35,998 nucleotides of DNA. Source: an uncultured Eubacteriales bacterium. GTDB lineage: Bacteria > Bacillota > Clostridia > Christensenellales > Aristaeellaceae. Made by a program: the position numbers and the translations under genes. Positions 31,446-35,998 of the stretch are shown here, piece after piece. Numbering within the stretch: position 1 is the first letter of the stretch; the number at the start of each line of letters is the position of its first letter. The notes beneath the pieces were generated by a model. The model did no database searches and was not told where the DNA came from. It saw only the letters and a program-made list of their open reading frames with translations. The stretch is taken from contig CADAQF010000025.1 of NCBI GenBank assembly GCA_902790015.1, forward strand, positions 1 to 35,998. The letters are read 5' to 3'.

Positions 31446-33131
31446 ATGCAGCAGCCCCCCTACCAGCCGCCTGACTGGACACAACTGAATAAACAGCCGG
31501 TCAGCCGCCAGGCGGGCTCTGTTCCGCCGCCCGCCCAGCTGGAGCCCGAATACCAGGCTCCGCAGGTACCGGGCGGCTACGCCCCAGCACAGCCGGGCTA
31601 CGCCCCCCAGCCGGGGCCGTATGCCCAGCAGCGGCAGCCCGCGGGCGCCGCGCCTGCCGGAGCCGGCGCTTCTCAGCGGCCCGGGCAGGCGCCGCCGCCC
31701 TACAGCTATCCCCCCCAGGGCGAACAGCCTTCCCAGCCCGCCGGCCCCCGCCCCCTGCAGGACGGCCGGAACAGCCCCTACCAGCCCCAGCCTTCCAATA
31801 AGGACGGCCGAAGCAGCCCCTATCAGGCCCCGCCGCCCTACCAGGGCGCGCCGGAGGACCCTTTCTTTGAAAGCCCCTCCCCCGCTTCGGGCGCCTCCAA
31901 GCCGGGCTACCGGATGCCCTCCACAGGCATTCCCGTCCGCAAAAGGCGCTCCGGCACGCCTTATGTCGTCATCGCCGTGATCGTGCTGGCCGTGGCGGCC
32001 ATCGCCGCCATACAGCATTTCGCCCCGCGGGAAGCCATGTACGGCTACGTTTCCGCGGGCGTGCTGTCGTCCCGCTACGCGGGCGACGCCGTCATCGTCC
32101 GGGACGAGACCGTCTACACCCAGGAGGGCGTCAGCCGGATCGATTACACCGCCGAGGAGGGCGCCGACGTTAACCGCACGACCTCCGTCTGCACGGTTTA
32201 CACCTCCGGCTTCAACACCCGGGAGCTTACTACCCTGCAGAAGTACCGCGACCAGATCCAGACCTACCACAAGACCCTGATCACCTCCTCCGGCGCCGCC
32301 AAGGACGCCCGGCTGACCGCCCTGGATTCCTCCGTGCGCGAGCAGGCCCGCAACACCCGCCTGATGATCCAGGAGGGACGGGGCAGCCTGGTCAACCAGG
32401 AACTGCTTTTGACCCAGGCGCTGCAGGCCCGCCAGTCCTATCTGCGCCAGAAATATCCGGACGACCAGAAGCTTTCCCGCCTGTATGACGACGAAAACGC
32501 CCAGCTGCAGCGCATCTCCAGCTGGACCAAGCAGTTTGCCGCCGCGGCGGACGGCATCGTCAGTTTTTACACCGACGGCTTTGAGCCCGCCCTCAATATG
32601 CTGACCTACGGGAACCTTTCCCCCTCCGAGGTCCGCTCCATGTACCAGGGGAACGTGCCCGTCAACACGGCCGCCACCCGCAGCACCGTAGCCATCTACC
32701 GCCTGGTCAGAAAAGACCGGTGGGCCGTACTGATGCTGTCTGACAATCCCGACTGGACGCCGGTGATCGGGCAGAACTACCGGCTGCTGATCGAAAACTT
32801 CGAATCCACCGTGGTGGACGCCGCGGTCGAAAGCTTCACCCGTTCCGGCGGGGAGCTGCTGGTGCGTCTGAGCGTATCCGGCGCGGATGTCCGCAACATC
32901 CTCTACACCCGCTCCTGCCGCGTCCAGCTGGGCGAAAACGTGGACAGCCTGACCATCCCCACCCGCGCGCTCTATTCCCAGATGGGCCAGACAGGCGTGG
33001 TCATCGTGGACGAGACCGGCAACAACTATTTCACGCCCGTCACCGTCATCTCCACCCAGGGCGACGTCACCCACATCATCCCCAAGAACAGCGGCTATCT
33101 GTATGAGGGGATGATCGTCAAGCTGTTCTGA
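31446..33131 (+). CDS. HlyD-like membrane fusion protein with Pro/Gln-rich N-terminus
   Basis: A 561-residue protein. Residues 1 to about 165 are rich in Pro, Gln, Ala and Tyr, with small repeats (NSPYQPQP, SSPYQAPP), and are presumably cytoplasmic. One membrane segment follows at about 173-192 (VVIAVIVLAVAAIAAI). Outside are a short biotin-lipoyl-like part (SAGVLSSRYAGDAVIVRDE, TAEEGADVNRTTSVCTVY), a long helical hairpin (about 255-360) and a beta-rich end (SLTIPTRALYSQ, YLYEGMIVKLF). This layout fits HlyD-type adaptor proteins of Clostridia. No ABC or RND partner is adjacent, so its partner is unknown. I chose the ATG at 31446 with GGAGG 5 nt upstream; the frame before it lies in the repeat mosaic. 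Confidence 0.75.
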   Translation: MQQPPYQPPDWTQLNKQPVSRQAGSVPPPAQLEPEYQAPQVPGGYAPAQPGYAPQPGPYAQQRQPAGAAPAGAGASQRPGQAPPPYSYPPQGEQPSQPAGPRPLQDGRNSPYQPQPSNKDGRSSPYQAPPPYQGAPEDPFFESPSPASGASKPGYRMPSTGIPVRKRRSGTPYVVIAVIVLAVAAIAAIQHFAPREAMYGYVSAGVLSSRYAGDAVIVRDETVYTQEGVSRIDYTAEEGADVNRTTSVCTVYTSGFNTRELTTLQKYRDQIQTYHKTLITSSGAAKDARLTALDSSVREQARNTRLMIQEGRGSLVNQELLLTQALQARQSYLRQKYPDDQKLSRLYDDENAQLQRISSWTKQFAAAADGIVSFYTDGFEPALNMLTYGNLSPSEVRSMYQGNVPVNTAATRSTVAIYRLVRKDRWAVLMLSDNPDWTPVIGQNYRLLIENFESTVVDAAVESFTRSGGELLVRLSVSGADVRNILYTRSCRVQLGENVDSLTIPTRALYSQMGQTGVVIVDETGNNYFTPVTVISTQGDVTHIIPKNSGYLYEGMIVKLF

Positions 33132-33233
33132 TCCCGATAAATGAAAAAACCGGACGGCGCGGCTGTATTGAATAAGTCTGTAATCAGGGAACATACAGGC
33201 CCCTGGCCCCGTGCCGGACGCCCTATATATGGC

Positions 33234-33436
33234 CAGGGAGACGCTGTTTAAAGCCTTCCCCTTGAGGGGGTGAGGTACGCCCGGAAAATGATCCGGTGGG
33301 TGAGGAGGGCCCGAAAAACAGGCCAGTGGCCTGTTTTTACCGACGAACGGGCCGGCAGGCCCTGGGTAGTTTTCAGTTTTTGCCGGGCCGGATGAGGTGC
33401 CGCGGTCTGTACTGCTCATTAAACAGCGATTCCTTA
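33234..33436. mobile_element. MITE-like element with terminal inverted repeats
   Basis: About 203 nt bounded by imperfect 18-nt inverted repeats: 33234-33251 ends CGCTGTTTAA, and 33419-33436 begins TTAAACAGCG. The inner 10 nt are perfect and 14 of 18 positions match overall. It has no coding capacity. Inside are a CCCCTTGAGGGG palindrome, a broken hairpin module and a complete hairpin module (33314-33338). The right end recurs in inverted orientation, 18 of 21 positions matching, at the start of the partial copy at 35855. No clear target duplication was seen. It lies 43 nt before the FRG gene. Confidence 0.5.
33298..33364 (+). repeat. Hairpin-module repeat, copy 3
   Basis: GGTGAGGAGGGCCCG is followed by AAAAACAGGCC (33314-33324), AGT, GGCCTGTTTTT (33328-33338), then CCGACGAACGGGCCGGCAGG and CCCTGG. 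Both flanks match copy 1 at 31036 almost base for base. A truncated half copy (GGAAAATGATCCGGTGG) precedes it at 33283-33299. Confidence 0.65.
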
Positions 33437-33478
33437 AAGAAGCCCTTTTATCTCCCATTGAGAAGGTTCGGATAAAGT

Positions 33479-34303
33479 ATGTGGGAAACAACCATCCATA
33501 GTTTTGTCGACCTGCAGACGGTCGTGTTTGAGGACGTCTGGAACGACAAGCTCATGCGCTACCGGGACAACCGGGTGTACCGCGGCATGGGCAACGTCAA
33601 GTGGACTTTGGAGCCCGCGGTGAACCGCGCCTGCCGGCATGACCTGTCGCTTGAAAAGCACATGCTCCGCTCGTTCCGCAAATACGGCTACGCCGACCTG
33701 CAGCAGACCACCTCCTTCTGGCAGACGGCCGCCATGGCCCAGCAGTTCGGCCTGCCGACCCGCCTGCTGGACTGGACGTATTCCCCTTTGGTGGCCGCCC
33801 ATTTTGCCACCGAGGACGTCTCTTTGTACAATAAGGACGGGGTCATCTGGTGCGTGGACGTGGACCGGGTGAACGAGCATCTGCCCGCCCGCCTGCGCGA
33901 AATGCTGGATATGCGCAGCACCTCCATTTTCACCATGGAGATGCTGGACCGCATCGGCGACAGCTACGACGCGCTCAGCGGTCTTTCGCGGGACCCTTAT
34001 GCCTTTTTCTTCGAGCCCGCCAGCACGGTCAACCGCATCGCCAACCAGTACGCCCTGTTTTCCCTGACGACGGATCCTGCCGTGCTCATCCACGAGCTGC
34101 CCGGCCTGTCCGACTGCTTTTCCCGCATCATCATTCCCCGGGAAGCCAAGCTCGAGATCAGGGACAAGCTGGACTATATCAACATCTCCGAGCGCATGAT
34201 CTATCCCGGTCTGGACGGCATCTGCAAATGGATCACCCGCCGCTACGCCAACCTGGGGCCAAGCTACAACCGCCCCCCGGAGAAAAAGGAGAATGCGAAA
34301 TGA
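33479..34303 (+). CDS. FRG domain-containing protein
   Basis: A 274-residue protein with an FRG domain, named for its Phe/Tyr-Arg-Gly motif. That motif is seen here as VYRGMGN near residue 35. The other hallmark is AQQFGLPTRLLDWTYSPLVAAHFA at about 88-111. The later segment NRIANQYALFSL matches the family's third conserved block. FRG proteins are frequent in phage-defence islands and near mobile DNA, and their biochemical activity is not established to my knowledge. No signal peptide or membrane segment is seen. AGAAGG lies 11 nt before the ATG. The stop overlaps the start of the dipeptidase gene (ATGA at 34300-34303), so translation is coupled. A MITE-like repeat lies directly upstream. Confidence 0.85.
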   Translation: MWETTIHSFVDLQTVVFEDVWNDKLMRYRDNRVYRGMGNVKWTLEPAVNRACRHDLSLEKHMLRSFRKYGYADLQQTTSFWQTAAMAQQFGLPTRLLDWTYSPLVAAHFATEDVSLYNKDGVIWCVDVDRVNEHLPARLREMLDMRSTSIFTMEMLDRIGDSYDALSGLSRDPYAFFFEPASTVNRIANQYALFSLTTDPAVLIHELPGLSDCFSRIIIPREAKLEIRDKLDYINISERMIYPGLDGICKWITRRYANLGPSYNRPPEKKENAK

Positions 34304-35202
34304 TATTCTGCGACACCCATTGCGATACCGTCTACGCCCTGACCGTCCGCCCCGGGATGCCCACCGACGTCACCCTGGAACGCCTTGAAAAGGCCGGCGT
34401 CAGCCTGCAGACGCTCGCGCTCTACGTGGGCGCCAGCCCCAAAAAGGCGGATATCGTCCGCCTGTTTGACCGTATGTTTAAGACCTTCCTGGGCCTGACG
34501 GCCGCCGGCTGGCGCCAGGCCATGGACCCCCGGGAGGCCCGGGAGGGCGAGGTCCGGGTGATGCTGTCCATCGAGGGCTGCGAGATCCTGGAGGACAGCC
34601 TGGAGTCCATCGCCCTGTGGCGTCAGCGCGGCGTGCGCATGGCCGCAATTACCTGGAATTATGAAAACGGCCTGGCCACCCCCGCCAAGGTGGACAGTAC
34701 CACCGGCCTCAAGCCCTACGGCCGGCAGGCCATACGCGAAATGGCGCGCCTGGGCATCGCGCCGGACACATCCCATCTGAACGAGCGGGGCTTCTGGGAC
34801 ATACTGGAAATGGGCGTCGTCCCCCTGGCCTCCCATTCCTGCTGCCGGGCGCTGTGCGGCCATCAGCGCAACCTGACCGATGAACAGCTGAAGGCGCTGT
34901 TCAGGGCCGGGGGCTACGTGGGCCTCAATTTCTACCCCTGGTTTTTGTCTGACGACGGGAAGTGCACGCTGGACACCCTGGCCGACCACGTGATCCACAT
35001 GCTGGATCTGGGCGGGGAAGGGTATATCGGTTTCGGGTCCGACTTTGACGGGATCGAGGAAAAGGTGCCGGGGCTTGACAACCCGCTGGACGTTCCCGCC
35101 CTGATCGAAACCCTTCAGCGCCGCGGCGTCACCGGAGATATCCTTTCCGGCATCGCTGGGAAAAACCTGCTGGCCTATTACGACCGCTTTGACCCCAGGT
35201 GA
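34300..35202 (+). CDS. Membrane dipeptidase family (M19) peptidase
   Basis: A 300-residue zinc-dependent dipeptidase of family M19 (renal dipeptidase-like). The metal site includes His7 and Asp9 in FCDTHCDTVYAL, the Glu in LSIEGCE, and the histidines in SHLNERGFWD and LASHSCCRAL. GFGSDFDGIE is the final hallmark. Bacterial members cleave dipeptides, including some with D-residues, and lack the mammalian anchor. No signal peptide is present here. AAGGAG lies just before the ATG, inside the end of the FRG gene. The coupled arrangement suggests the two proteins work together or are needed in fixed ratio. The link is not known to me. Confidence 0.88.
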   Translation: MIFCDTHCDTVYALTVRPGMPTDVTLERLEKAGVSLQTLALYVGASPKKADIVRLFDRMFKTFLGLTAAGWRQAMDPREAREGEVRVMLSIEGCEILEDSLESIALWRQRGVRMAAITWNYENGLATPAKVDSTTGLKPYGRQAIREMARLGIAPDTSHLNERGFWDILEMGVVPLASHSCCRALCGHQRNLTDEQLKALFRAGGYVGLNFYPWFLSDDGKCTLDTLADHVIHMLDLGGEGYIGFGSDFDGIEEKVPGLDNPLDVPALIETLQRRGVTGDILSGIAGKNLLAYYDRFDPR

Positions 35203-35333
35203 TCCTTATCCGCTCTTTTTCTTCGCTCCGCTGTCTTATACTAATCTCTGATAAAACTGCTCAATCTTGCACGCATCTTTGCCGCTTCCTCTGCGTCAAC
35301 TGTCCTCACCGTACCGTCGGAGGAGGGTACCCC

Positions 35334-35765
35334 ATGAAAAAGAAGCAATGTCTGTCCGCACTGCTCGCTTTCGCCCTGCTTATGTCCTGCGCCGCGCCTT
35401 CTTTGGCCGACGCCCCGTCCGACGACCTCATCCGCAGCATGATCGTGATATCCATCGGCACCAGCCTGGACCAGTACGAGCATACGGTCACCGTGCTGAA
35501 CGGCACCGCCGTACTGAAGATCTCCCCCGGCCTTCCCGACAGCGTCATGCAGATGGCCCGCAGCAGCCCTGACATCATGTCCGCCTGGGAAAACGTCCGT
35601 TCCTCGTATATAGGCTTAAGCAACAGCGGCAGCTCGCTGCTCAAAAGCCTGGGCGCTGAAAACGGGGCCTTCATCATCATCATCACCGACAGGCCCTCCG
35701 ACCCGGGCGGAGAGGTATATCTGATGGTCGTCAACGGAACGATCCTGCAGGATTTTCTGTACTGA
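35334..35765 (+). CDS. Secreted or lipoprotein-type hypothetical protein
   Basis: A 143-residue protein with a signal sequence (MKKKQCLSALLAFALLMSC). LLMSC could be a lipobox, in which case Cys19 would be lipidated. A normal cleavage after SLADA is the alternative. The mature part is small and mixed (SMIVISIGTSLDQYEHTVTV, then AFIIIITDRPSD and YLMVVNGTILQDFLY). I recognise no family. I chose the ATG at 35334 with AGGAGG upstream; the open frame begins further up but lacks a signal there. It lies 131 nt behind the dipeptidase gene and is closed by a terminator. Confidence 0.65.
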   Translation: MKKKQCLSALLAFALLMSCAAPSLADAPSDDLIRSMIVISIGTSLDQYEHTVTVLNGTAVLKISPGLPDSVMQMARSSPDIMSAWENVRSSYIGLSNSGSSLLKSLGAENGAFIIIITDRPSDPGGEVYLMVVNGTILQDFLY

Positions 35766-35781
35766 TTTCTCTCCGAAAATG

Positions 35782-35819
35782 ATCCCCTCCCCGCGTTCCG
35801 GCGGGAAGGGGATGTTCTT
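35782..35819 (+). terminator. Terminator after the secreted protein gene
   Basis: ATCCCCTCCCCGC (35782-35794) pairs with GCGGGAAGGGGAT (35801-35813) with one mismatch and a 6-nt loop, followed by GTTCTTT. Confidence 0.8.
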
Positions 35820-35854
35820 TATCAGTAGGTACGGTAAGGAAGTCTGAAGCGGAG

Positions 35855-35900
35855 CATTAAGGAACCGCTGATTAAAGCCCCTTGAGGGGGTGAGGTACGC
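35855..35900 (+). repeat. Partial copy of the MITE-like element
   Basis: CATTAAGGAACCGCTGATTAA (35855-35875) equals the inverted right end of the element at 33419-33439 at 18 of 21 positions. It runs on into CTTGAGGGGGTGAGGTACGC (35881-35900), a 20-nt exact match to 33261-33280. The copy ends there. Confidence 0.6.
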
Positions 35901-35937
35901 GGGAGTTTGACAGGTAAAGAAAGAGGAAACAGATAAA

Positions 35938-35964
35938 ATCGGCTCAAATGGCCGATATTTTTTT
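35938..35964 (+). terminator. Orphan intrinsic terminator near the right edge
   Basis: ATCGGC (35938-35943) pairs with GCCGAT (35951-35956) around a 7-nt loop, followed by ATTTTTTT. No gene on the + strand ends just before it. It might close a small RNA starting near the TTGACA at 35907-35912, or be the leader attenuator of a gene beyond the window. Confidence 0.5.
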
Positions 35965-35998
35965 GTCAAGAAATATCATTTCACTATTGCACAACATA

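Noticed and set aside
33241..33436. CRISPR-like repeats
   Set aside because: The repeated modules are few, differ in spacing and are not separated by unique spacers of constant length; they are dispersed hairpin elements.
33479..35202. Complete known phage-defence system
   Set aside because: Only an FRG gene is suggestive. No nuclease, reverse transcriptase, TIR, STAND or other defence gene accompanies it.

Overview
This is a GC-rich, gene-dense stretch of bacterial chromosome, most likely from a Gram-positive Clostridia-type (Bacillota) gut or rumen organism. The grounds are strong Shine-Dalgarno sites before most starts, a T-box riboswitch, a CsoR-controlled copper operon, soj-parB, and a DUF4867/fucose-isomerase-like pair. 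I cannot place it below class; Christensenellales or Oscillospirales-like lineages are only a guess. There are no rRNA or tRNA genes, no CRISPR array and no transposase. Stop codons are TGA or TAA almost throughout.

Layout. 1-700: an AT-richer edge with a gene tail and a small secreted protein. 699-3711: a secreted SH3-like protein diverges from a DUF4867 + sugar isomerase operon. Between the two promoters lie three direct repeats with 21-22 nt spacing, resembling an activator site. 3840-5330: small membrane protein, a truncated esterase and a secreted helical protein. 5346-9970 (minus strand): a secreted protein, then a tryptophan-type ABC transporter (trpX-trpY-trpZ) behind a complete T-box leader with a UGG specifier. 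10035-13981: MFS transporter, membrane-anchored GDPD, mtaB and a HIT protein. 13992-15383: MATE exporter on the minus strand.

15444-21805: copper operon csoR-copA. CsoR-type operators sit inside the promoter and in the leader. The copA frame carries an extra C-terminal metal-binding domain that has its own ribosome binding site and ATG. A secreted GDSL hydrolase, an M18 aminopeptidase and a HAD phosphatase follow without a visible terminator. The HAD frame is cut by an in-frame TAG near its end. 21943-27226: secreted protein with six SH3-like repeats, then amylosucrase-like GH13, HAD and GDPD genes. 27354-30875: uncharacterised gene, soj, parB and a C1 aminopeptidase.

30876-35998: non-coding repeat mosaics separate a HlyD-like membrane protein, an FRG-domain protein overlapping a membrane dipeptidase gene, and a small secreted protein. 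The mosaics include a roughly 200-bp MITE-like element with terminal inverted repeats just before the FRG gene. A partial copy lies at the right edge.

Overall this is mostly core chromosome with carbohydrate, metal and amino-acid transport functions. I see no complete mobile element and no obviously new multi-gene system. The best leads are the copA internal start, the phased repeats upstream of the isomerase operon, the intergenic repeat family next to the FRG gene, and the TAG-interrupted HAD gene.
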